The position numbers and the translations under genes were made by a program. Positions 8,882 to 16,378 of a stretch of DNA of 64,000 bases are shown here, piece by piece. This stretch comes from Microvirga arvi (GTDB lineage: Bacteria > Pseudomonadota > Alphaproteobacteria > Rhizobiales > Beijerinckiaceae). Under the pieces are notes generated by a model. The model was not told where the DNA came from. It did no database searches and worked only from the letters and a program-made list of their open reading frames with translations. Position 1 is the first letter of the stretch. The number at the start of each line of letters is the position of its first letter. The DNA is taken from the NCBI RefSeq assembly GCF_016892765.1, contig NZ_JAFEMD010000011.1:1-64000 (forward strand). Reading direction: 5' to 3'.

Positions 8882-9034
8882 CCGATCTTGGACGACTCAG
8901 CTGGACATATCCGCTCTTTGGCTCCGCCTAGCCAGAATGTGAGTGAGCTTCTCCTGTCCCAACGTTTGGCTCCCTATTGGCTACCTGGAGACAAAGGGTT
9001 CAAAAGGCAGATGCTGGTAACCCTTTGATATCGT

Positions 9035-9085
9035 TGGTGAGCGCGCCGGGACTCGAACCCAAGACCCTCTGATTAAGAGTCAGAG
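9035..9085 (-). pseudogene. 3' fragment of tRNA-Lys(CUU), possible integration scar
   Basis: On the minus strand the sequence folds as the 3' half of a tRNA. It has an anticodon stem TCTGA/TCAGA with loop CTCTTAA (anticodon CUU, Lys), a 5-base variable loop, a T arm with loop TTCGAGT, the acceptor 3' strand CGCGCTC, discriminator A and an encoded CCA (9037-9035). The D arm and the 5' acceptor strand (expected GAGCGCG) are absent above 9085. Such half-tRNAs are typical att sites left by integrases that target tRNA 3' ends. It should not yield a functional tRNA. Confidence 0.8.
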
Positions 9086-9221
9086 GCACTGTGAGCCCCA
9101 GAACTAAAATAATCTCTAGCTTCTGCAGCTTAGCCAGAGCGATTGTGTGTAGATCAAATTACTCTGTGCTCGAAGTGCCAGTGGCTTCAGGTCCCGCGAC
9201 CAAAAACATAACGCACCAGTG

Positions 9222-9250
9222 CCCCTACAGAAAATCATAGGGGTCTTTTT
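9222..9250 (+). terminator. rho-independent terminator
   Basis: Stem CCCCTA/TAGGGG around a 10-base loop, followed by TCTTTTT. It reads on the plus strand, but no intact plus-strand gene lies directly upstream. It may have belonged to a gene lost in the rearrangement marked by the IS6 and tRNA fragments. Confidence 0.5.
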
Positions 9251-9358
9251 GCTGTTCAGGGAATATCCTCAAGCCGAAAAGTCTTCTCTGCAGTCACAGA
9301 GAGGACTTCTTCCGTTCTGATGTAATGCGGCCAAGTGTGCGCAGGAGCCGGTGCCCTC

Positions 9359-9775
9359 TCAGGCAACCTGGCCGACGGGATCAAGTTCGGCATCCATGGA
9401 GAACCGCTCAAGTTGAACCGCGTAAGCTGCTTCCAGCCCCTTGAAGCGCAGCTCCGGTTCCGGTTCGGTCCGCTCCAGTGCCGCCGCAAGGCGATTGCAG
9501 AAGCGGTCGGACGCGGACAGAAGGATGCGCAGGGACCTTGCCGATGGAGGGGTTCCCGATGAAGCATCCGTTACGAGCACTGCAGCGGCAGCATAGAGGT
9601 CATCGACCGCAGCCTCCGTACCTGGATCGCGTTTGAGCAGGCTCATGGTGTTGATGAGGAGAACGCGCAGGTCATGAAGGTCACCTGCCCTGCCCGCTTG
9701 GACAAGGAGATTGACGACTTTTTTGACAGCTTCGATTCTTTGATTGATCGTTTGTGCAAGAGCGGTATCGGTCAT
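9359..9775 (-). CDS. hypothetical helical protein
   Basis: A 138-residue soluble, mostly helical protein with no signal peptide, membrane segment or recognised motif. ATG 9775 has GGGAGG a few bases upstream, so the longer reading frame to 9880 is not needed. Codon use is that of the high-GC chromosome. It stands alone between the tRNA-Lys fragment and the double-HTH gene. I do not recognise the family. Confidence 0.6.
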   Translation of the reverse strand: MTDTALAQTINQRIEAVKKVVNLLVQAGRAGDLHDLRVLLINTMSLLKRDPGTEAAVDDLYAAAAVLVTDASSGTPPSARSLRILLSASDRFCNRLAAALERTEPEPELRFKGLEAAYAVQLERFSMDAELDPVGQVA

Positions 9776-10311
9776 GAGCCTCCCCCTGTCGGCAGTGCGC
9801 GAAATCCTTTGGGACTCACGAGTTTCAGCATGCGCTCTTATGGTTAACCAATACTTACGACCGGGCCGAAAGCGAGGCATCTTCGGTGTTTTGGGCGTCC
9901 TTCATCGACTTACCCGGAAACTTTCCCTCGCAGCACTTTCAAGCATTGTGATTTATCCGAAAGCTGACTACATCAGCGGGCCACCCGTGATTTGAACCAT
10001 CCGTCATGCCGCTGCAGAACATCCCTCATCAACCGCACATGGTTGCCTTGCGAAGCGCGGGCTTCGCGAGGAGATGCTGCCTCATGCATGATCATGAGCT
10101 GCGACCTGAACCAAGTCCCACACAAGGGGCTCAGGCGGCACGCTCCGTCAGAACCAATGCCCTGCCTGGGGTACATTACACCTTGATGCCGGCCTGACGT
10201 TTACCCGTCGCCGGCCCGATCCGGCGAACTCCCACTCCTTTGCATTCGGTCCTCGTCCGCAATGCAGGCTCGCCGGATCCCAGCCCAGCTGAGAAAAGGA
10301 GAAGCCCTGCA
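9776..10311. other. intergenic region with one hairpin
   Basis: About 535 bases without a supported gene; the short frames in it lack ribosome binding sites. A 7-bp hairpin GCGAAGC-GCGG-GCTTCGC lies at 10050-10067, without a T run, so its role is unclear. The rightward gene that follows has its AAGGAG at 10297-10302. Confidence 0.4.
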
Positions 10312-11655
10312 ATGAACAGGGTCTGGACGGAAGAAGAACTCGACATCCTGCGTCGCGATCGGGAGGCCAAGGTGCCTGTCCCCGTGACCGCAGCGAAACT
10401 GGGAAGACCTGTGCCGGCGACTTATGCCAGAGCCCGGCTGATCGGCACGCTGGTCCAGCCTCACCAATCCTGGGATGAAGCCGGCGTCACCCGCCTGCGC
10501 GAACTCGTCTGCGCCGATCCGCCCATGACGGACAAACGGATCGCTGCCGAGCTCGGCAGAACCGTGACCCAGATCCGCTGGAAGATGCAGGATCTCGGCC
10601 TTATCGGCGTGCGGGATCTCTCCAAGCTCGCGAAGATGACCGCAGCGGAAGCGGCTCGTCCGAGAGCCGCCAATTCCTCAGTAACAAAGGCTGTGATGGA
10701 GAAGCCGACAGCTCAACAGCAACCCGTTTGTCAGTCGTCCCCAAAGCGCGCTGCACATCCGCTTCAGGCCGTCATGGCGCCCTCTTGCATCGCGCCCGTG
10801 GCGAGGAATCCTCAGGCGGCTTTGGAGAGCGCGGTCAAGATTCTTGAAACCGCCATGGCCGAGCGTCTGAAGAGCTCCATTGCAGAGACCGAGGCCGGAA
10901 TGATCAAGGCGGCTCGCGCTGCCATTGCCGAAAAGGGCCGCATCGATCAGCGGCTCGTCGTTCGGGTCAAGCGCGTCGCCGAGGCAGAGGCCCGCCGCCA
11001 AGCCGCCGCGGAGCAGGCCGAGGTGGAAGCGAAAAGAGTTGCGGCAAAAGCCGAGGCCAAGCGCAAAGCCGAAGAGGCGGCACGCCGGCGCCGGGAGCAG
11101 GAATTGTACGACAAGGCTCAGGTTACTGCCTCTCGCCCTGTCGAGAAGCCGAGGCCTGCGGAGAGGAAGCGCATCGTGCCTGCTCTTCAGGGCATCTCAC
11201 GGGACGCGACACCCCGCCCTGCTCTACCCGCTGCATCGTCTTCAGTCCCGAAGATCGTCGTGACCGAGGCCCCTGCCGCCATCAGGATGGTGGAAGAACC
11301 GGATCCGGCTTCATCGCAGGTCTCCGGCCGCGGCGGCTGGAAATCCGTCCGCCGGGATCCCGCACGCGTTCTCGCTCAGGCGAAAGCCAAGGCCAAACCG
11401 GCGAACCGCGCCGATGCGGTGGATCTCGCCCAGGCCGCTCAAGCCGCCATCGAGCGTTTCATTGCGGAACGGGGTGTAACCCGGACTGAATCGGGTGGCA
11501 TCCAGACGGTGGTTTCCCGGCTTCAGGCCCGCGGCTACATCATCGTGCGCGACGAGGACGGTTGGACGATCGACCAACGACATCGGGTCCACAGCGAATC
11601 CGAGCTTGTCGCCTTCGCCGAGGCGCGCGGCATCACTTTGAGCGCTGCCGCGTGA
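10312..11655 (+). CDS. double GcrA/SANT-like HTH protein with long coiled coil
   Basis: A 447-residue protein, start chosen at ATG 10312 with AAGGAG 9 bases upstream. Two tandem helix-turn-helix units of the GcrA/SANT type are visible: WTEEELDILRRD...TAAKLGRPVPATYARA (about 5-45) and SWDEAGVTRLREL...RIAAELGRTVTQIRWKMQDLGL (about 52-98). Then come a Pro/Ala linker, a highly charged Ala/Glu/Lys/Arg coiled coil (about 200-290, TolA-like) and a compact C-terminal region of about 75 residues (SGGIQTVVSRLQARGYIIVRD). Probably a DNA-binding or nucleoid-type protein; function unknown. It stands alone, with its own upstream region. Confidence 0.75.
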   Translation: MNRVWTEEELDILRRDREAKVPVPVTAAKLGRPVPATYARARLIGTLVQPHQSWDEAGVTRLRELVCADPPMTDKRIAAELGRTVTQIRWKMQDLGLIGVRDLSKLAKMTAAEAARPRAANSSVTKAVMEKPTAQQQPVCQSSPKRAAHPLQAVMAPSCIAPVARNPQAALESAVKILETAMAERLKSSIAETEAGMIKAARAAIAEKGRIDQRLVVRVKRVAEAEARRQAAAEQAEVEAKRVAAKAEAKRKAEEAARRRREQELYDKAQVTASRPVEKPRPAERKRIVPALQGISRDATPRPALPAASSSVPKIVVTEAPAAIRMVEEPDPASSQVSGRGGWKSVRRDPARVLAQAKAKAKPANRADAVDLAQAAQAAIERFIAERGVTRTESGGIQTVVSRLQARGYIIVRDEDGWTIDQRHRVHSESELVAFAEARGITLSAAA

Positions 11656-11770
11656 CCGAAGATCTCAGCGGCGTCAGATGCATCACCATCGCGTCGGACG
11701 CTCTTTCTTGCTTTATTGCCTTGCCCAGCCCCTTATCCGCCCCACATCGGCAGCGGATCAGGAGATCATG

Positions 11771-12724
11771 ATGGACAAGCGCAGACTCGGTCGTTCGGAT
11801 TTGATGGTTTCACCCCTTTGCCTCGGCGGCAATGTCTTTGGATGGACAGCCGACGAGGCAACCTCTTTCAAGCTTCTCGATGCCTACGCCGATGCCGGCC
11901 TAAACTTCATCGATACGGCGGATGTCTATTCCACCTGGGCACCCGGCAACACAGGCGGTGAGTCGGAGACCATCATCGGCAAGTGGATGAAGGCGCGCGG
12001 CAACCGCAGCAAGCTTGTGATCGCCACCAAGGTCGGCTCGGAAATGGGACCGAACCGGAAGGGCCTTTCGAAGGGTTACATCCGCTCGGCCGTGGAAGCC
12101 TCCCTTCAGCGGCTTCAGATCGACTACATCGATCTCTATCAATCCCATCGCGACGATCCCGATACGCCACAACAGGAGACGCTCGAGGCCTATGGGGAAT
12201 TGATCCGGGAGGGAAAGGTCCGCGCCATCGGCGCCTCGAACTTCACGGCTGCCCGGCTGAAGGAGGCCCTGGCAATCAGCGCCGAGCGCGGATTGCCGCG
12301 CTATGAGAGCCTGCAGCCGAAATACAATCTTCACGACCGCGCCGAATACGAGGCCGAACTGGAGCCTCTCTGCCGCCAGGAGGAGATCGGCGTCATTCCC
12401 TATTACGGCCTCGCCAGCGGATTCCTGACAGGCAAGTACCGTTCGGAGACGGACTTCGGAAAGAGCGTTCGCGGCGGGCGCATGGCGGCCTATCTCGACG
12501 ACAGAGGCAGGCGCATTCTTTCTGCCCTGGACGATGTCTCGGCTCGCCTCGATGCGACACCGGCTCAGGTCGCCTTGGCCTGGCTCATGGCTCGCCCGGG
12601 GCTCACTGCGCCCATTGCCAGCGCCACGAGCTTGGAGCAGTTGCAGGACATCGTGAGAGCAACTAAGTTGCACCTCGATGAGTCCGATATCACAGAACTC
12701 GATAGAGCCAGCAAGTCCTCCTGA
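11771..12724 (+). CDS. aldo/keto reductase
   Basis: NADPH-dependent (beta/alpha)8 oxidoreductase of the aldo/keto reductase family, 317 residues, which reduces aldehydes and ketones. The tetrad can be followed: Asp and Tyr in DTADVYSTW, Lys in ATKVGSEMG, His in LYQSHRDD. The cofactor segment PIASATSLEQL is near the C terminus. ATG 11771 lies 6 bases after AGGAG; the ATG at 11768 would be too close. It is followed 108 bases later by an Old Yellow Enzyme, so the two may serve in detoxifying reactive carbonyls. The physiological substrate is unknown. Confidence 0.92.
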   Translation: MDKRRLGRSDLMVSPLCLGGNVFGWTADEATSFKLLDAYADAGLNFIDTADVYSTWAPGNTGGESETIIGKWMKARGNRSKLVIATKVGSEMGPNRKGLSKGYIRSAVEASLQRLQIDYIDLYQSHRDDPDTPQQETLEAYGELIREGKVRAIGASNFTAARLKEALAISAERGLPRYESLQPKYNLHDRAEYEAELEPLCRQEEIGVIPYYGLASGFLTGKYRSETDFGKSVRGGRMAAYLDDRGRRILSALDDVSARLDATPAQVALAWLMARPGLTAPIASATSLEQLQDIVRATKLHLDESDITELDRASKSS

Positions 12725-12832
12725 GACATCCGTTTTTTGCATGGCAGCTTTCCGTTGTTTAAGACGGGAAGCCTCTTATCTCGTGACAACCTGTGATACG
12801 GACAATTCCACAGGAATGAAACGAGGTTTTCT

Positions 12833-13924
12833 ATGATCGCCGATGCCAATGCATTGTTTCAGCCTTTCAAGCTTGGAGACCTCACCCTACCGAACCGGAT
12901 GATCATGGCTCCCCTGACCCGCAACAGGGCCGCTGAGGGTGACGTTGCGCGTGACATCACCGCAATCTATTATGCTCAGCGTGCGAGCGCGGGCCTTCTG
13001 ATCTCGGAGGGCTCGCAGATCTCCCATCAGGGACAAGGCTATCTGCGCACGCCAGGCATCTATACGCCCGACCAAGTCGCTCATTGGCGCAGGGTGACTG
13101 ATGCCGTCCATAAGGCCGGTGGGCGAATCTTTATCCAGCTCTGGCATGTGGGCCGCGTCTCCCACACCTCGCTCCAGCCGGACGGCGTTGCTCCTGTGGG
13201 CCCCTCAGCCCTCCGCGCACAGACCAGAACCATCATCGAGAATGGTTATGCCGAGGTTTCAGCCCCTCGCGCGCTCGAACTCTCCGAAATCCCGGGCATC
13301 CTGCGCGATTATGAGAATGCGGCGCGGAACGCGAAGGAGGCTGGGTTCGACGGCGTCGAGATTCACGCAGCCAATGGCTACCTGCTCGACCAGTTCATGA
13401 AGGACGGCTCCAACCATCGTACCGACGCCTATGGCGGCTCCATCGAAAACCGCGCCCGCCTCACCGTCGAAGCGGCAGAGGCCGTTTTGAAGGTCTGGGA
13501 TAAGGGCCGCGTCGGCATCCGCCTCTCGCCCGCCAAGGTCAACGATGCGTTGGATTCCAACCCGCAGGCCCTATTCAGCCATGTGGTCGAAAAGCTTGAC
13601 AAGCTCGGGCTTGGCTACATCCACGTGATCGAAGGTGCGACCCAGGGCGACCGGAACGCGGTCGATGTCGACTATGCCGGACTGCGCCGCTCCTTCCGCG
13701 GCGCCTATATCGCCAATAACGGGTATGACCGCGACATGGCTGCGGAAGCGGTGTCCAGCGGACGAGCCGACCTCGTCGCATTCGGCCGGCTCTTCATCGC
13801 CAACCCGGATCTCGTCGAGCGCTTCCGTCTCAATGCGCCTCTCAACGAGCCGAACCGTGCCACTTTCTACGGTGGCGACACTGAGGGCTACATCGATTAC
13901 CCCGCGTTGAGCGAGGCGGCCTGA
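12833..13924 (+). CDS. nemA: alkene reductase, Old Yellow Enzyme family (NemA-like)
   Basis: FMN-dependent ene-reductase of 363 residues that reduces activated double bonds (N-ethylmaleimide, enones, nitro compounds) with NADPH. Family marks are MAPLTRNRA near the N terminus, QLWHVGRVSH, the His/Asn substrate pair in EIHAANGYLLDQF, DAYGGSIENRAR and FGRLFIANPDL. AACGAGG precedes the ATG. The C terminus YGGDTEGYIDYP is typical of NemA and xenobiotic reductases. A palindromic repeat follows 45 bases downstream. Confidence 0.93.
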   Translation: MIADANALFQPFKLGDLTLPNRMIMAPLTRNRAAEGDVARDITAIYYAQRASAGLLISEGSQISHQGQGYLRTPGIYTPDQVAHWRRVTDAVHKAGGRIFIQLWHVGRVSHTSLQPDGVAPVGPSALRAQTRTIIENGYAEVSAPRALELSEIPGILRDYENAARNAKEAGFDGVEIHAANGYLLDQFMKDGSNHRTDAYGGSIENRARLTVEAAEAVLKVWDKGRVGIRLSPAKVNDALDSNPQALFSHVVEKLDKLGLGYIHVIEGATQGDRNAVDVDYAGLRRSFRGAYIANNGYDRDMAAEAVSSGRADLVAFGRLFIANPDLVERFRLNAPLNEPNRATFYGGDTEGYIDYPALSEAA

Positions 13925-13968
13925 CCGAGAGCATGGCTAGGCGCGGAGCCGGAGGTCCGCACGATGCG

Positions 13969-14065
13969 CTAGAGCATATTTCGGCGAAGTGGATCCGGTT
14001 CGCCGTCAAAATATGCGACGAGCCAAAGAAGAGAGATGATTCCACGTCAGTGGAAACAGCTCTAG
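13969..14065. repeat. 97-bp palindromic intergenic element, copy 1 of 2
   Basis: The element is bounded by CTAGAGC and GCTCTAG inverted ends. It contains two internal hairpins: CGGCGAA/TTCGCCG, flanked by AATAT-like arms, and TTCCAC-GTCA-GTGGAA. A second copy at 47795-47890 is nearly identical. It resembles the small non-coding intergenic mosaic elements widespread in Rhizobiales. Its right end supplies the TAG stop of the leftward gene at 14062. Confidence 0.85.
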
Positions 14066-14598
14066 CACGTGGAGCAGATGCCTTCCCTCGCCTTCTGCTC
14101 CAGTTGCTCTCCCTTTTGGAGAAGCTCCTCCTCTCGAGGAGACGGACCGACGGCGGAGCGCTCACCCGGTTGCAGCCGGTGAGTGCCGGAGACGCCTCCT
14201 GTGGTGTCGGGATCCGTCGACGAGCGGTTGGCGCTGGCGGCGGTCCCGCCCGTGCTTCCCTCGCTGCCGGGAGGTGGAATGGGGCCGCTGGTGGCATTAT
14301 TGCCAGCGGTGCCGCCATCCTGACTGGGGCGGCTTCCGGTCATGGTGTCCGGCGTGCTTCTCATGCTGGTATTGCCTGCTCTCCCCGGGCTATTCGGCCC
14401 ATTCTGTACGGGAGGCCGCAGAGTCGTGCCTGTCCTGCCCGGAGAGGTTGTCGAGCCGGTGGACGGTGCCGCGGTCGATGACGACGAACCGCCGGCGCCC
14501 CCGCCACTGCTGGAGCCGCCGGAGGATCCTTGCGCCCATGCGGCTCCTGCCAACAGGCAGCCTGCGATCAAGGCGGTGGAAAGGGCGAGATGACGCAT
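14062..14598 (-). CDS. secreted Ser/Gly/Thr-rich low-complexity protein
   Basis: A 178-residue exported protein. A Sec signal peptide (cut after AWA, about residue 22) is followed by about 120 residues of Gly/Ser/Thr/Pro-rich low complexity and a short charged helical tail (residues 150-175, EEELLQKGEQLEQKAREG). No catalytic motif is visible. The TAG stop lies inside the terminal CTAG of a dispersed palindromic element, so the last few residues may have been altered by its insertion. GGAGGCGC precedes the ATG. Function unknown; envelope-associated by inference. Confidence 0.7.
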   Translation of the reverse strand: MRHLALSTALIAGCLLAGAAWAQGSSGGSSSGGGAGGSSSSTAAPSTGSTTSPGRTGTTLRPPVQNGPNSPGRAGNTSMRSTPDTMTGSRPSQDGGTAGNNATSGPIPPPGSEGSTGGTAASANRSSTDPDTTGGVSGTHRLQPGERSAVGPSPREEELLQKGEQLEQKAREGICSTC

Positions 14599-14644
14599 GA
14601 GCGCCTCCTTTCGAGGGGCTGTCGGACGTCAACTCCAAGCAGAG

Positions 14645-15223
14645 TCATGAGTTTCCGGATACTCTCCGCCAAATCGCCAGAGTCACCGGACCTGCTACGT
14701 CCAGAACCTCACGCTCTTCCGGCCTCAACCCGCTTTCCGACAGGACGGTCTCGGCTCTCCTCCCATGCCGGCAGCCTGAAAAGACGGGAACTCCATCGGG
14801 CACAAGGGTGCCTTCCGCGCGCGTCAGGTGGAACGCAGTATATCCGACCCCGAGGAAGAGATCGAAGACTTGACGCCCTCCGGGTACGGCAACCCGGCCG
14901 CCCTCGGGCAGCACGGTTCGGATCGCTTGAGCCCACGGCACTTCGGCAGGGTTCCACCACCAGCCGTCAGATCGCCGCTCAAGCCCGGAGGAAGAGGTCG
15001 AGAGAACCATCCGCACGCGCCCTCTGGGGTTCGGATTGGCTTCGTGCCCGAGACGGCCGAGCACGGTCACGGCGGACTTGTTGAGCTCAGCCTGGAAGTA
15101 AGCCCAATCCGCCTCGTTGCGCAGCGCGTCGGGCGTTTGTCCCGACGCATCGGCAATGCAGTCATTGTCGGAGACGATGGCGTAGCCGTGGATCTCAACC
15201 TGGGGCATTTCGACCTTGGACAT
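14645..15223 (-). CDS. dihydrofolate-reductase-like (RibD C-terminal) protein
   Basis: A 192-residue protein whose second half has the DHFR/RibD-C pattern: GRLGHEANPNPRGR, then VPGGRQVFDLFLGVGYTAFHLTRA and a DGVPVF strand. In the family these bind NADPH. The N-terminal part HGYAIVSDNDCIAD matches the first DHFR strands. ATG 15223 starts the homology; an upstream frame to 15268 has no support. It lies between a secreted protein and xthA, with no operon partner on the same strand close by. Folate reduction is not implied; most such paralogues are uncharacterised. Confidence 0.6.
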   Translation of the reverse strand: MSKVEMPQVEIHGYAIVSDNDCIADASGQTPDALRNEADWAYFQAELNKSAVTVLGRLGHEANPNPRGRVRMVLSTSSSGLERRSDGWWWNPAEVPWAQAIRTVLPEGGRVAVPGGRQVFDLFLGVGYTAFHLTRAEGTLVPDGVPVFSGCRHGRRAETVLSESGLRPEEREVLDVAGPVTLAIWRRVSGNS

Positions 15224-15355
15224 GGACCGGCCTTTTGCGGGGCGAGGGATCGATGGCTGCGCGAGCAACCATGGGGATTACAGCGAAGTTCCGGCTTGCC
15301 AGCCGAGGACGAAAATCCGATGAAGCAGATGAAACGGGAAAGCGGGGGTGCCGGC

Positions 15356-16141
15356 ATGCGGATCGCGACGTGGAATGTGAACTCCATCAAGCAGCGGCTG
15401 GACCATCTCGCCACCTTCGTGAAGAGCGCCGACCCGGATGTCGTCTGCCTGCAGGAACTGAAATGCGTGGACGAGGCCTTCCCCCGCAGCGAGGTCGAGG
15501 CCCTGGGCTACAACGTCGTGACCCATGGCCAGAAGGCTTATAACGGAGTCGCCATTCTGTCCAAGCGCCCTCTCGAAGACGTGCGCCGCGGTCTTCCGGG
15601 GGACGACAGCGACGAGCAGTCCCGCTACCTGGAAGGCGTGCTTTCCACATCCACGGGCGCCGTACGGGTCGCTTCCATCTACCTGCCAAACGGCAATCCG
15701 ATCGGGACGCCGAAATTCGACTACAAGCTTGCCTGGATGGACCGGCTGCGCGTCCATGCCCGCAGCCTGCTGGCGCTCGAGGAGCCTCTGATCCTCTGCG
15801 GCGACTACAACGTGATCCCCGAGGCGAAGGATGCCTACGATCCGGCGGCCTGGACCAGGGACGCCCTGTTCCAGCCGGAGAGCCGGGCCAAGTTCCGCGA
15901 GCTTCTCAACCTCGGCCTTGTCGATGCGGTACGCGCCTGCAGCGAGCAGCCTGGGCTTTATTCGTTCTGGGATTACCAGGCCGGCGCCTTCCAGCGGAAC
16001 AACGGCATCCGCATCGATCACCTGCTGCTCTCAGCCCAGGCGCAGGACAGGCTGAAGACGACCTCGATCCGCAAGGAAGTGCGCGGTTGGGACAAACCCT
16101 CCGACCACGTCCCGGTCATCGTCGATCTCGATATCGAGTGA
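15356..16141 (+). CDS. xthA: exodeoxyribonuclease III
   Basis: DNA repair enzyme of the ExoIII/APE fold, 261 residues (normal length). It cleaves at abasic sites and removes 3' blocks. Conserved metal and catalytic residues are all present: Asn in TWNVNSIKQR (residues 5-14), Glu in CLQELKC (about 34), the GDYNVIP Asp/Asn pair (about 147-153), IRIDHLL and the final PSDHVPV His. ATG 15356 is preceded by GGGGG. It is followed by a palindromic repeat that separates it from the convergent exoR-like gene. Confidence 0.95.
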   Translation: MRIATWNVNSIKQRLDHLATFVKSADPDVVCLQELKCVDEAFPRSEVEALGYNVVTHGQKAYNGVAILSKRPLEDVRRGLPGDDSDEQSRYLEGVLSTSTGAVRVASIYLPNGNPIGTPKFDYKLAWMDRLRVHARSLLALEEPLILCGDYNVIPEAKDAYDPAAWTRDALFQPESRAKFRELLNLGLVDAVRACSEQPGLYSFWDYQAGAFQRNNGIRIDHLLLSAQAQDRLKTTSIRKEVRGWDKPSDHVPVIVDLDIE

Positions 16142-16208
16142 GAGCGAGAAGGCACTACTGTCATCTCCGGACTTATTCCGGAGATCCAGGTATTTGTCTC
16201 CCATCCCC

Positions 16209-16309
16209 CCTCATCCTGAGGAGGACCTTTAGGTCCGTCTCGAAGGAGGCTTCAGTGCTCCCTTGAAACTCCTTCGAGACGCAGACTGCGTCTGCTCCTC
16301 AGGATGAGG
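16209..16309. repeat. CCTCATCCTGAGGAG palindromic repeat, copy 1 of 3
   Basis: A 101-base element. CCTCATCCTGAGGAG at the left is the reverse complement of CTCCTCAGGATGAGG at the right. Nested arms GTCTCGAAGGAG and CTCCTTCGAGAC and a small GCAGACTGCGTCTGC palindrome lie inside. Other copies are at 35573-35678 and 40249-40351; this copy and the last share a nearly identical right half. It sits between convergent genes. Confidence 0.9.
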
Positions 16310-16378
16310 CTGTGTTTGCTGATACATAGATGGCCGGGACAAACCCGGCCATGACGATGGAGTGGTTCAGCCGCCGTG

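Noticed and set aside
8882..9034. Continuation of the IS6 transposase in another frame
   Set aside because: No DDE-core motif or typical IS6 C-terminal text could be seen in any frame.
9035..9110. Complete tRNA-Lys gene
   Set aside because: The D arm and the 5' acceptor strand that should pair with CGCGCTC are not present upstream of the anticodon stem, so only a 3' fragment is called.
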